Shown here piece after piece: positions 12,171 through 23,781 of a stretch of DNA of 64,000 nt (position 1 is the stretch's first letter; the number at the start of each line of letters is the position of its first letter). The notes beneath the pieces are model-generated. The model worked only from the letters and a program-made list of their open reading frames with translations. It was not told where the DNA came from and searched no databases. The translations under genes and the position numbers were made by a program. Source of the stretch: Ziziphus jujuba (Eukaryota > Streptophyta > Magnoliopsida > Rosales > Rhamnaceae); NCBI RefSeq assembly GCF_031755915.1, contig NC_083379.1, forward strand, positions 5,033,501 through 5,097,500, given 5' to 3'.

Positions 12171-13059
12171 GTGATGACCAGTGTGGAAATCATCAATTAG
12201 CATGTGTCTGGAGTTGCTGTCAAACCTTCAATTTTGGATTATGGAAGAAATTTTCATTACATATAGTGTTTATTAAAACTATAGATTTTAAGTTCTTAAA
12301 TAATTTACCCTTTCTGAAAGCTAGAATATGAAAAGTAATCGAGCGTGGCTTCTCAGATTCTCTTTCTAACTTCATCAGGGTTTTAAAACTAAAATTACTA
12401 TTATATCCTTTAACTAATAATAAAATTCCCTTTTGCCCATTTATGTAATAGTAACAATATATACATAACAAAATAATAATTCATTATAAACAGTTAAATA
12501 ATTTTTTTTACTAAACACTTAAATTTGAATTTTGAAACTTTTTACAATATTAGAATAATAATTTACCAAACACTAATAAAATTGTTCCCAAAAAAAAAAA
12601 AAAAAAACTAATTGTTGCTTCAGCAGAGCTTTTGCGAATTCTTTTATAATCTACAACAACCACAAACTTCTAAGTCTAAATTTGCAAACACATAAAAAAT
12701 TTGTACATAAAATGGTGAAAATTATTCAATATCTATATATATATATATATATATCTTACATCTATCTGCTCATGAAACACATTTGCCATTCAAGAATGAT
12801 CAAACTTACCTCATTCAAAAAATTTATTAGATTATAAACAACTTGATGATCGTTACCGTCCACTTGGAAAATGGAACAAAGGAACCACTAAAAGTCTTAT
12901 TCCTACATATTATATCATGCCTATTAAATTGAATAAATTTTTCAATTTATATACAAGTTTTTAGTGTATAGATAGACCACCATACGTAGTATGCATAACC
13001 ATGCACTCGTCCAGTAGCCAAGGTGTGGCAGCTTGGCCTTGCCTATATATTGAGCAACT
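12171..13059. other. AT-rich intergenic, no gene seen
   Basis: Low-complexity AT-rich sequence with A runs and a short TA microsatellite at about 12734-12754. No open frame has recognisable content. Confidence 0.6.
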
Positions 13060-13502
13060 AGTCATTACAATGATAATGTTATATTAGTTTAATTATAGGA
13101 ATTGTGGATATGGAGTGTTCAACATCACTATGACATGTTATACTATTAGGTTATTTGGCAGCCATGGACATAATCAATACACCAAGTTGTTCAAAGGAAA
13201 CAATATAAAGACTCATAAATTCATAAGAAAATTGATCCTCCGTAAACTTACCATTGTATTACCCAAGATTTTCTCCCCATAAATAGAAAGAGGGTTGGCC
13301 AGAGACCGTTCAAATCAGGTGAACTGGACAACACTAGCAGCTAGCATCCAAAAATGGATTTCGGCACCCAATCGCCGATCCCGGCACATCCTATGACCAA
13401 CTGGCCAGAAATATTGCAGTCGAAGTCACCTCGATATCAACCTCCATAGTGGCCAGTGCATGTTGGCATTAGGTTGCTGGAACATGGCCAATTTCGTCTA
13501 AC

Positions 13503-13547
<45 letters not shown>

Positions 13548-13625
13548 CTTCGTACATGAAGGGAAGAGAGAGAAAGAGAAAAAGAAAAAAAAAGGAAACT
13601 AAAATGACATGTGGCCTTATCATAT
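13060..13625. repeat. Third, eroded copy of duplication unit, left part
   Basis: Bases 13060-13436 match 2183-2570 and 30750-31120, including the CATAAATAG box. The match stops abruptly. About 6 kb of the unit, including the kinase and F-box region, is missing before similarity resumes at about 13560 with the sequence equivalent to 8860 onward. A (GA)20 microsatellite occupies 13506-13545. Confidence 0.7.
13506..13545. repeat. (GA)n microsatellite
   Basis: About 20 uninterrupted GA units just left of the solo LTR. A related but different GA/GT tract precedes the solo LTR at 37415. Confidence 0.9.
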
Positions 13626-16541
13626 TGTAACACCCCGTCTCAAAATACAACGGAAAATTTTCAACTTTGACCAAGGTTGACCGTTGACTTTGACTGTTGA
13701 CCAAAGGGGTCAAAAGTTGACTTTTTGACTCGGATGGAATTCTAGGTTGACTGAGGTACCGTTACGAAGTAGAGTTGGCACGAGTTCTTAGACTAGTAGC
13801 ACGTTGAAAACGGAGTTACGGTTTGAAAGTTATGAGCAAAACAAATTGAGGTCCAAACTGTCCAGAGGATGCCGAAGTTGACTTTTTATTCATGCAAAGT
13901 TGAGCTTTGACTGATGCATGGTTGTGAAGTACTCATCAATATGAGTCCGTAGACTAGTGGCACGTCCGATTTGGACATGTGGTTTGAAAGTTATGAACCT
14001 GTAGAGTTTTTCAAATACTGTATTATTTTAATATTATTTTTTAAACGTGTAACGATGTGCCACGTGTGACTTAATAAATGTGACCATGTGTCACCATGGT
14101 GAGATGCCACATGTCAACCATGCTTAATACCCTATTATTTTATTATTGTTGTTTTATATAATAATATTATTTTTTAATATTATTTAATTTAATTTAATTT
14201 ATTTTATTTTCCTTTTACTTTTTCTTTTTCTTTTTCTTTTTCTTCTCCCCACATGGGGAAAAAAGGGGGGGGGGGGGGGGGGGGGGGGTGGGTGGAGGGG
14301 AACACGGGGGGAATTTCTTTCTCGTTCTTTTTCTTCTTCCTTCTCCTTCTTCCTTTCCCTTCCTTTCTCCCTCTCGGGTCTTGTCGTATTTTTTAATTTC
14401 GGCCACCACCTTGCCACACGCGCCGGCCACCGTCCAAGACCACACGCCGGAGAGCTCACCAGCCAAATTTGGCGACCGGCCGGCCGGCGACGCACCGAGA
14501 TCGGGCCGGTGAAGTCGGCGGCGGCAAGTTTAAATTTTCCGGCGATTCTCGCCGTTTTCGGCCAGCCCAGTCCAAATTGCCACCCCACTTCCCCTATTTT
14601 GGGTCCTCTGAGTTCAAATATGGCCTCCAATTTCTAAAATTCGAAGCGGTTTGCGAGATACGAGGAATTGGATCTCGGCCGAATCTTTCCGGCTAAATTT
14701 CAGCCACCGCCGATCGAATTGAGCCTAATGGAGGTCGGTAATGTGATCCTCATCTTACAAGCTTTCCATAGACATATAATTTGTCAATTTTGGTTAACGT
14801 TTGTGTTAAACCCCCCGGGTACCGGGTATTATTTATCCGAATAAAATATTAATTTATTTGACTGTGTGTGAATTGTGTTTTAGGAGCACAGGTGAGTCGT
14901 GAAATTGATCCCATGGAGGATCTTAGGTTAATTGCGTGCTCAAGGTGAGTGACCCACCTTTAAAAATATTTTGGGGTAATTAATTATATTTATGTGGTGT
15001 TAAATTGATATCTGGAGTTTGTGCTCATGTGGTGGAATTTAAATATAATCGGGAACAAAATATTATATTATATATATATATATATATTTCCATTGATGCT
15101 AAATGGAATTTTGGGTTATTAAAAATTTCCCGATTATTATTTTATTGTGATTAAATGGTATTTATTATACATGAGCAAGTATTTTCATTAATTAATTGTG
15201 TCTGGATTTATATTATTTTTGGGCATAATTGGTTTGAATATTTTAAGAAAATTATTTGTTTAAATTGGTGGTTTCGAATTTCATAATTATGCCCGTGGTA
15301 TATTATTTGTTGAACCCCGTGTTACGAGGAAAATTATTGTTTTATTGTTATCAATGTTTTCGTACCGGGTTTGTTAAAGGAAAATATGTGGGATGGTAAA
15401 TGTGAATATTGGTATATTTCCCACGGTAATTTTGGAAAAACGGTACGGTTATAATTCATTTAGTAATTATTTTAGATGCACTCATACAGTATTGGTGTTC
15501 TGGTGTATATGTGATTTAGCGCGCAAGTTATTATGTCTCCCGTGAGTTGCCATTGGACCGTGGGCAGGCAAGTTTGATATAGTGCACATAGCCGCCTCCC
15601 TCCTTGGCCGGGATGACGGTTTCAGCAGCGGTACTGTCGGGACGCCGAAGTGCTGTTTGCAAGTTTCTCTATTTAATCTCCCCGCCAGTTGGTGCTCGGG
15701 ACGCTGGGTATCGGAGGGCATCACCGGTATATGGTGTGGTGCGTCAAGTACAAATTTTTCGGATAGAAATTTCAAACCCCAAAGAGTACAAAAATTATTT
15801 ATTATAATTTATTACATTTTATTTATAATTGGGGTATTTATTTATCTATTGTTTATTAAATTAATTGATCCCTTGGTTTTCAGGAAGTTCGAATAGCGGA
15901 TTTTGTGAAAATGTTTTAAAAGGGGAATATTTCCAACGGAGTGAATAGTGAGGGTTTTGAGAGAAAGTATTACCTTCAAATGTTTATTTATTTAATTGCT
16001 CGGTATTGATTAATTTAACCCCTTTAGTTGTTATATTATAAATATTAAAGGTGTTCAGTAGATAGGGTCACTCACTGAGATGATTAGCATCTCACTATTT
16101 TTAAATTCCGTTCCCCTAGGTCCAGGTTGGGAGACGTTGATCGTCCGGGACGAGCCCGACGTCTCAGTTCAGTGCCGAAAGTCCAAGAAGTATTTCTTCT
16201 CTTTTTCCTCTCCATCTTGTATTGCTTCTTTATCTGTCATTGTATTAATTCCACATTTATTTGTATAATGCTCTGTATACTGTATTGGACATGTAGTTGT
16301 TATTTATGCACTGAGTTGCTGTTATTCTATGAAGTGTTGTAAAATTGTGGAATCAATTTGTAGTATTGTGGGAGGAATAAGGGGATGAATATAGAAGTGT
16401 GTTTTCAGTGCAGGAAATGTTTGGTTAGTCCTACCCTTAAGGGAGGTGCTGCCGGATTTTCCGTTGGAAGGTTCGGTGGTATTTCCCTGGGATCAGGGCT
16501 TGTCTAGGGTTCCGAGGAGGAACTTTGGACGGGTCTTGACA
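13626..16541 (+). mobile_element. Solo LTR, Del/Tekay-like, 2.9 kb
   Basis: Complete LTR running from TGTAACACCCCG to GGGTCTTGACA (TG...CA). No primer-binding site or internal domain adjoins it, so it is a solo LTR. The flanks are CATAT and ATATC, consistent with a short shared ATAT but not a clean 5-bp duplication. Inside are a G24 run at 14265-14288, a (TA)n tract near 15070 and the GC-rich LTR core at about 15590-15760. The open frames in the pyrimidine-rich part are not genes. Confidence 0.85.
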
Positions 16542-17040
16542 ATATCATGACACATGGCAGCTATCAATTGATGACACGTGGTACTTGTTAAAGATCTTTT
16601 AAAACATTTCTTTGCACTTTTGTTTTGACAAAAATTGCCTAGTAAGATAAGTCTCAGAAAAATAATTTCAATTTTACAAATCCATAACTCTTAAATCATA
16701 TTTCTAAATTAAGCATGCTGCTAGTTTACAGACTTGTATCTACGAGCACTATACGATGGTATAGAAGTCAAAGTCATGATTTATACATATAAAAATTCAA
16801 CTTTAGCCTCACTAGATCAGTCTAGACCTAGACCTCAACTTTATATGACTATAATACTCCGATTTTGGCATGCAACTAGCCTGCAAACTCACAATAATGC
16901 GTATTTTGCAATGATGCCTTAGTTAAAATTAAGCTCTAGCCATGAGAAGAAATTAACAGTGGGATCCACTCGGTTAATCCCGATCAACTCTAATCAAACT
17001 TGGTCAAAAATTCAAATTCAAATCGTTTTCTCAGATCAGA
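16542..17040. repeat. Third, eroded copy of duplication unit, right part
   Basis: Continues the block interrupted by the solo LTR. It aligns with 8890-9340 and 40380-40850 at lower identity than those two share with each other. It contains no gene. Confidence 0.6.
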
Positions 17041-17149
17041 ATATTACATAACTAATGTTTAGCAAAAAAAATGATAGCTAACAAGTATTAATGGGAAAAA
17101 AGTTATAAATTTTAAATTTCTTTAATTATTTTAGATTGTTTAGATAATT

Positions 17150-18174
17150 TTTTAGTTTGAAAAATATAGTTTCAAATTGTATATTTAATAATTAAGTCAT
17201 GATCATATAGCTCTTTTTCAAAAATTGTTGTGAAAAATTCACCGAAAATATTTGTTAAAAAAATAAACATGAAAAAACAAAAAACCTCAAAGACAAATAG
17301 TAACAGATATTGATTTTTTTATTAATTACTATCTATATATTTTATCAAGGGTTTAGTCAAAATTTTTATCTGAAAAAAAATAATAATAATAACTTTGTTA
17401 CTAGGAGGTGTCCCTTGAAAATTTTACTGGATCCGCCGTGGTAGGCAAATGCATTATTGTAAAAGTTGGAGGCAATTTATATTCATATTGTCAAGAGGAT
17501 TAGGTGGGAAATCAAAATACTTCATTCTGGTGTGTAAATTCCCATCGGAAAAAATAAAAAGAGTATGTATATATATGTATATATATATTAGTCTTTGTAG
17601 AAAACTGGCATTTAAATTTGGAGGAGAACTTGTTCATTTGCGGATGTATTAACTATTAATTAATAAACCATGCAATTCTGAAAGTTGAAGGGAATTTACA
17701 TCTTGTCAAGAGAATTAGGTGGGAAATCAATTAACATACTTAATTTGATGTGCGAATTCCCATTGGGAAAATTGCATGTGACGAAGTTGGTAAAGTTATG
17801 TAAACAAAAAGAATTTTTTCCATAGTTTGAGATGTGACAACTTTATTGTTCATCAAGTTACTATCTTTTTAAAGTTTATCTTGTTTCTCATTATGATTAA
17901 GTTAGAGAAAAAATAATAGAAATTAAAATTTGTATTATATAATTTTAGAGCTGCAATGAAATATATATACATACATAGACAGCTACAACCCACTTCTATT
18001 TTCTCATATATTAGACAAAAAGTAAACGCAGCCCAGTGTTGAAATCTGCGTTCTCCTCATAGCATGACTACCCTACTTTTGCTTTTCCATTTTTATTGTT
18101 TTTATCATTTAGGTTTATTTTTTTTTTATTTTTTTTTATCTTTTATCAATTTTATTTTGTATATTTTTGCAAAT

Positions 18175-18232
<58 letters not shown>

Positions 18233-18375
18233 AAAGAATTCTTCTATGAGACCGTCTTATTCATTTTTTTATTAGAATTTTATTTATTATTCTCTAAATT
18301 ATTAGTTTAGGGTTGAGATACAAAATTATTGTTAGGTTTTAAATGAGCCCAAAAAGTGTTTACTTTGTCCTACAA
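17150..18375. repeat. RNase-flanking repeat A, copy 1
   Basis: Aligns with 21515-23535 (copy 2), which additionally holds a TRIM at 21851-22529 and a small internal repeat near 22950-23040. It spans a pair of internal repeats about 245 bp apart (TTAGGTGGGAAATCAA at about 17498 and 17715). It contains no gene. Together with B1 it brackets the RNase. Confidence 0.8.
18177..18232. repeat. (AC)n(AT)n microsatellite
   Basis: Compound dinucleotide repeat inside repeat A. The paralogous tract in A2 is at about 23342-23388 with different unit numbers. Confidence 0.9.
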
Positions 18376-18939
18376 TTTGAGGTTTCTCACTCCCTCATTA
18401 GTTTTTGGAAAAAATTATTGTAATGAGGAAAAAAAAAAACTCAATTTAATATATTATGGATAATGTTAAACTTTTTATAGCTTCTATAAATATTATATAA
18501 GTTTAGATAATGTAACTATTATCATAAATAATAATTAAAATTCTATTTAATATATTATGTATAATGTAATTATTTAATATAATTACAAGAATAATAATAA
18601 AAAATTAATTTAATCTATTTTAGAAAACCATAAATAATCAACTTTGTTTATATTTTTCTTGTTAATTAAATTTTTGTAATATAGTATTATATGATTCTGA
18701 CCAAATATTATACAATATCAATAAAAGATAATGTAATATATAATAATACATTACAAACTAGCACAATACAGATTAATATAGTTTATGTGCCTAAAAGCAC
18801 AAGAAAAAGGCCCAACAAGGGGCTTACAAAGAGAACGAAGCAACGGTTTCCTCTGTTATTTAGTGTAATACAGTTATGCATAAAATATTGAACTATCTCA
18901 GTACAAACTAATACAACATAAATTAATACACAACACCGA
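18376..18939. other. 3' flank of RNase with duplicated tail fragment
   Basis: AT-rich DNA downstream of the RNase stop. Bases about 18768-18872 repeat, in the same orientation, the last coding part and 3' end of the RNase (about 18930-19007): both hold an AATATAGTTT block, a GGCCCAAC stretch with GGGGCTT and a CCTCTGTTATT end. The copy is not in an open frame. No other gene is seen. Confidence 0.6.
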
Positions 18940-19808
18940 TCAATATAGTTTTGCATGCCTAAGAGCGCGAAAGAAGGCCCAACTAGGGGCTTTCAATTCC
19001 TCTGTTATTCCAGCACGAGGAGGAGGAGGAGAAGGAGGAGAAGGAGAAGGAGAGAGTGCAGTAGTCTCTACATAAAAATGTGCTCCACAACTCCGTTTAT
19101 CCGGACAATCCTTGAAAGTGTTTAAATCGGATTCGAGACAAAACGTTACCTCGACCAGTAACCTAAAATTTTCTGGCTCAGAAATATCCTTGCAAGACAA
19201 TGCAGGAGTAAAGTTCGTTATCTGTTTGAGCTGGTTAAGAATATCGGCAGTCAAGTACTTTTTTTCTTTAATCAAGAGTTCACTCAGAGCCTTCTGTATC
19301 ACTGGAGTACGAAATAGATCGATTCCTTTCTGGAAATACTCAACTTGAGTACCAGAACCGAGGTGGAAATACCGTCCATGTTTGACCCACTCGTGGCGCC
19401 ATAAGTACTCATTTGGGTTAGGGCGGTTCTGTAAACCTGGCCAATCTTTTTCGAGGTCTTTCAAGAGTTGACCTTGCAACTGAAAAACAAAAACTAAACT
19501 ATTTAAGCATTTAAAAATGAAGTAATTAACAAAAAAATATAAAAATTACAAAACTAACTCACAAGATTTATATCGAAAGTTCTTGTTATTGGTGTGGACA
19601 ATTCATTCAGCCAGAGGCCGTGGATTGTAAACTTGCCAGCAGGCAGATCAGAACGACAGTCCTGCTCTGGACCTGTGGAGCAGAAATTTCGTGGGTAGCA
19701 TACCACAAACTTGTCAATTTTCTGTTTTCCTTCTATTTGATCAGCGAATATCCATTGGCAGGAAGAGCAGGAGGCTACCAAAATGATGAGAAATGCAATG
19801 ATTCCCAT
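18940..19808 (-). CDS. Secreted RNase T2, S-RNase-like, two exons
   Basis: Exon 1 is 19563-19808 (82 codons) and exon 2 is 19479 down to 18940, joined in phase 0 for 261 residues. The enzyme would cleave single-stranded RNA by transphosphorylation and be secreted. A signal peptide occupies about residues 1-22. CAS I is FTIHGLW at 60-66 (catalytic His63) and CAS II is HEWVKHG at 111-117 (His111, Glu112, His116). The single intron lies between them, the place usual for S-RNases. Departures are Leu67 where family members have Pro after HGLW, and Tyr119 where a disulfide Cys is expected. After the last Cys-rich block (about residue 213) comes a Pro/Ser tract at 225-236 and a 25-residue tail that lengthen it beyond the usual 200-230 residues. 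Acidic and basic residues are about balanced, whereas S-RNases are usually basic. It could be an S-RNase, an S-like RNase or a decaying allele. Neighbouring F-box genes favour the first, but do not prove it. Confidence 0.88.
19017..19057. repeat. GGA/GAA trinucleotide-type tract in RNase exon 2
   Basis: An imperfect GGA/GAA repeat. On the coding (minus) strand it gives the Pro/Ser run at residues about 225-236. Length variation here would change the protein without breaking the frame. Confidence 0.8.
19480..19562 (-). other. RNase intron (83 bp)
   Basis: On the minus strand the donor is CTT|GTGAGT and the acceptor is TTTTTCAG|TTGCAAGG, preceded by a T-rich tract. Splicing joins codon 82 to codon 83 without a frame change. 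Without splicing, two codons and a TAG stop follow codon 82. Confidence 0.85.
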
Positions 19809-19897
19809 CTTAAAATGATTTCTTTAATGCCTACTGTGATCTGGCTTTGCTTTTTCATCCTCATCCCTACTCATATATATATATATATATATATGAT

Positions 19898-19905
19898 ATT
19901 TTATA
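19898..19905 (-). promoter_or_regulatory. TATA box candidate of RNase gene
   Basis: TATAAAAT on the minus strand lies about 90 bp upstream of the RNase ATG, a typical distance for a short 5' leader. A (TA)n microsatellite at about 19873-19894 sits between it and the ATG and could vary in length. Confidence 0.5.
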
Positions 19906-20424
19906 CACATATTCAGTAATACGACGTAGTTTGGAATTTAGACCTGGTCTTGGTCATTCGCGGGCAACTTACATTTAAAACAGACTTGTTTTAAGTTGAA
20001 TTTCAGCCAAAAAAAAAAAAAAAAAAAAAAAAGAATACTTGTTTTAAGTTGACATGATGGAGTAGAGCTTGTCCTCTATGCATGAATAACACGCTTGACG
20101 AACCCACGTAAGCGCATGCGCGGCCCCACCTCCCTTCCTCAATTATTTTATTTTATTTCATTTTATTTATTTACAATTCTACTTCTTAAATACTAGGGTG
20201 CCCTCTTAAGTTTCTGTATTTTGGCCCTTAAACCCCTCATATTTTCTTTCTCTTTTAGTTTTTTTTTTTAAAAAATATTTTGTTTTATTTGTTTACTATT
20301 CTGCCCCTTAAATACCAAAGTTTAAGTGCCCCCAACGTATTTTGTTCTTTAAATCAATAATTTTTTTCTTAATAAAATTTCATTGTCTTGATTAATTTTT
20401 CTTATTTTAGTTAGTTTTAAAAGA
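19906..20424. other. RNase upstream region, no gene seen
   Basis: AT-rich sequence with an A run at about 20010-20032 and several T-rich tracts. It is not part of the duplicated A or B blocks, so it is unique to the RNase-bearing copy in this window. Confidence 0.55.
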
Positions 20425-21283
20425 TAATTTGGAATTTTTTCAATCACCATGTCTCTGAATGACATGAACGTGACATCTAAATAGTTAAAGTATTTTTGAG
20501 AAAATTGAAATAGGAAAATAAATAAAATTAATTGTGTAAAAATCTAATTATTATCAAACGATTGTATTAAAATTAAAATTGCAGAGAACAAAATAATTTC
20601 AAAATTCTTTTAATGCTTGAAAAAGGACTTAACAAAATGAAATTTTATTAAAATTACTTTTTCAATTTTATTTTTAATCATTTAATGATCATTAAAAAAA
20701 AAAAAAGCTTTCAAATTACAAACATTATAAAGCATTTAATTCTGGCCTTGTCTATTTGTAGAAAACTTGCATATAAAACAAACTTGTTATTTTACGTTCA
20801 AGTAAAAAAGAAAAAAAAGAAAAAAAATTGCGGATGCATTAGTATTATATAGAGGCGGAAAAAAAGACAGCTACTTACCCTCTCTAATTTGTCAAGACGG
20901 ATCCTACTTTTAGAACCATAGCTGATGGAATGGTGGTAACCAAATTCAAAGGCTTTGAAGAAGGCTCCAGCATTACACCGGATATAGTAATAGTGTATAT
21001 ACAGCTACTTCTCTGTCTCATTAGAGATCGCCTCTATTTTGTCATATATCCGTCGAAAAGTAAATCCAACAGTGGTAGCTTTTACTTGGACTCCCCAGGG
21101 TATGGCAGCGCTCTCTGGATCTCTAAGCTTTCTTTTCCTTTTTTCTTGCTTTTTTCATTTCATTATTTAAGTTTTGCTTGTTATTATTTTTTTCTATTTT
21201 TTACCAATTATATATGTGTTTATATATATATATATATTTTTTTTTAAGTCCACATTAGAAAGAATATGTAATTATATGTGTGT

Positions 21284-21314
<31 letters not shown>

Positions 21315-21495
21315 GATATATATATATATATATATATTTAAGTCCACATTAAAAAGAATGTAAGTTATATACTGAACCATTTTTGAATTTGGGATTTTAA
21401 AACTATGAGTAATACATAAAGGATGCGATGATCAGGGTAGCAGGGTAGCTGGGTAGCTGTGTGCTATTTGATGTTTAATTCCATATCATCTATAT
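20425..21495. repeat. RNase-flanking repeat B, copy 1
   Basis: Aligns with 23782-24148 joined to 27889-28222. It keeps the uninterrupted sequence at about 20879-20890 (CTACTTACCCTCTC) where copy 2 received a hAT element. About 200 bp at 20922-21125 (a small open frame without recognisable content) has no counterpart in copy 2. TA and TG microsatellites lie at 21217-21335. Confidence 0.75.
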
Positions 21496-21514
21496 ATATA
21501 TATATATATATAAC

Positions 21515-23341
21515 TTTTAAGTTTGAAAAGATAGTTTCAAATTGTTCCAACTATATTTAATAATTTAGTCATTATTATATTGCTTTTTTCAAAAAAATTA
21601 TTGTGAAAAATTCAATGAAAATATTTGTTAAAAAAATCAACATGAAAAAAAAAAAAACTCAAAGACAAATAGTAACAGATATTGTTAATAGTAACAAATA
21701 TTGTTTTTTTTTTATTAATTGCTATTTATGTATTTTATCAACGTTTACTCAAAATTTTTATCTAAAAAAAAAAAAAATAATAATAATAACTTTGTTGCTG
21801 GTTATCGTTGAAAATTTTTCTGGATTTGCCGTGGTACGCAAATGCATTATTGTAACAGCCTAGACCATCCACATGCAATATTTTCTGCTTTGGGCCCTGC
21901 TCCTACGGTTTTGTTAAAATGCATCACACGGAAAAGGTATCCACATCACCTTATAAGGCGTGCTTCGTTGCCCTTTTTAATCAATGTGGGACTTTACAAT
22001 CCATCCCCCTTGGGGTCCAGCGTCCTCGCTAGCACACCAATTCGGGTACTGGCTCTGATACCAACTGTAATAGCCCAGACCATCCGCATGCGATACTGTC
22101 CGCTTTTGGAGCAAGGTGGTGAGCCCAAACCTTCCCCTCACGGGTTTAAATGCGTCTCAATGGGTTAGGAAGCAAAACCGTGAGGGGTAGGATTGGGCTC
22201 ACCATCTAGCTTCCAAAGTGGACAATATCTCAGTTGGGTCTGGAAGGCCCAGGCCAGTGGGACTGGCAGGTGAAGGGGTGGGACACCTAACCACTGAGAG
22301 GTCTGGGCTGTTATAGTTGGTATCAGAGCTAGTACCAGGATTTGTGTGCCAGCGAGGATGCTGGGTCCCAAGGGGGTGGATTGTGAAGTCTCACATCGGT
22401 TGGAAAGGGGACCAAAGCACGCCTTATAAGGTGGTGTGGATATCTTTCTCGTGTGACATGTTTTGATAAAACCGTGTGGGTGGAGCCCAAAGCGGACAAT
22501 ATCATATGCGAGTGGTCTGGGCTGTTACAATTATTGTAAAAGTTGGAGACAATTTATATCCATATTGTCAAGAGGATTAGGTGGGAAATCAAAATACGTC
22601 ATTCTGTTGTGTAAATTTCCATCGGGAAAAATAAGAAGAGTATGTGTATATATATATATATATATTAGTCTTTGTAGAAAACTGGCATAAACAAAATTTT
22701 TATTATTTTAAATTTGGAGGAGAACTTGTTCACGCGGATTTATTAACTATTAATTAATAAACCATGTAATTCTGAAAGTTGAAGAGAATTTACATCTTAT
22801 CAATAGAATTAGGTGGGAAATCAATTAACATACTTCATTTGATGTGCGAATTCCCATTGGGAAATTGCATGTGACGAAGTTGGTAAAGTTATGTAAACAA
22901 AAAGAATTTTTTCCATAGTTTGAGAAATGACAACTTTATTGTTCATCAAGTTACTATCTTTTTAAAATTTATCTTGTTTTTCGTTATGATTAAATCAAGT
23001 TACTATCTTTTTAAAATTTACCTTGTTTCTCATTATGATTAAGTTAGAGAAAAAATAATAGAAATTAAAATTTGTATTATATAATTTTAGAGATGCAATG
23101 AAATATATATACATACATAGAGAGCTATAACCCACTTCTCTTTCCCATTTTGGTGTTTTGTTAAATCAATTACTTCTATTTTCTCATATATTAGACAAAA
23201 AGTAAACGCAGCTCAATGTTCACATTTGCGTTCTCCTCATGGCATCATTGCCCTACTTTTGCTTTTCCATTTTTATTGTTTTTATCATTTAATTTATTTT
23301 TTTTTTGAGTCTTTTATCAATTTTATTTTGTATATTTTTGC

Positions 23342-23388
<47 letters not shown>

Positions 23389-23535
23389 CAAAGAATTCTT
23401 CTATGAGGATGTCTTAATGATTTTTTTATTAGAATTTTACTTATTATTCTCTGAACTAATTCAAGGGTTGAGATACAAAATTATTTTAGATTTTAAATGA
23501 ACTCAAACAGTGTTTACTTTATCCTTCTACAATTT
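21515..23535. repeat. RNase-flanking repeat A, copy 2
   Basis: Second copy of 17150-18375. It is interrupted by the TRIM at 21851-22529 and has an extra local repeat of about 48 bp near 22950-23040. The compound AC/AT microsatellite is at 23342-23388. No RNase sequence follows it, although copy 1 is followed by the RNase. Confidence 0.8.
21851..22529. mobile_element. Palindromic TRIM element
   Basis: Small LTR element with a perfect 5-bp target duplication ATTAT (21846-21850 and 22530-22534). The left half is minus-oriented: a short LTR of about 145 bp, a GGGGG-type polypurine tract and a TGGTATCAGAGC primer-binding site, all in reverse complement. The right half is plus-oriented: the same primer-binding site at about 22320, a polypurine AAGGGGGTGG, and an LTR at 22384-22529. 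The two halves meet head to head. The paralogous site near 17450 reads GCATTATTGTAAAAG without insertion. Confidence 0.85.
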
Positions 23536-23781
23536 TAATATATTACTATATTCATTTAAACCAACAAAATATCTTTTAGTCTCAACCTTTGAATCAATTA
23601 AAGGACTTATGATAAAGGACCTAATAATTTTTCCATCAACATGTCCTAATGAAAATTGACTGTATATATAATATAGGAGAATTCTTCTACGAAAACGTCT
23701 AATTGTTTTCCATCAGCACTTCACTTATCAGTATATATGTATATATATATATATATATTTAAGTTGATATTAAGAAGAATG
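23536..23781. other. A2-B2 spacer, no RNase
   Basis: Only about 250 AT-rich bases separate A2 from B2, where copy 1 has about 2 kb including the RNase gene. No RNase remnant is visible here. Confidence 0.6.

Noticed and set aside
14199..14630. 143-codon minus-strand frame with Lys/Glu-rich and Pro runs
   Set aside because: Translation of the pyrimidine tract and poly-G run of a solo LTR. Similar artefacts occur at 25131-25679 and 53082-53369.
20930..21247. 105-codon frame in repeat B1
   Set aside because: The second half is low-complexity hydrophobic sequence from T-rich and TA repeats, it is absent from B2, and no family is recognisable.
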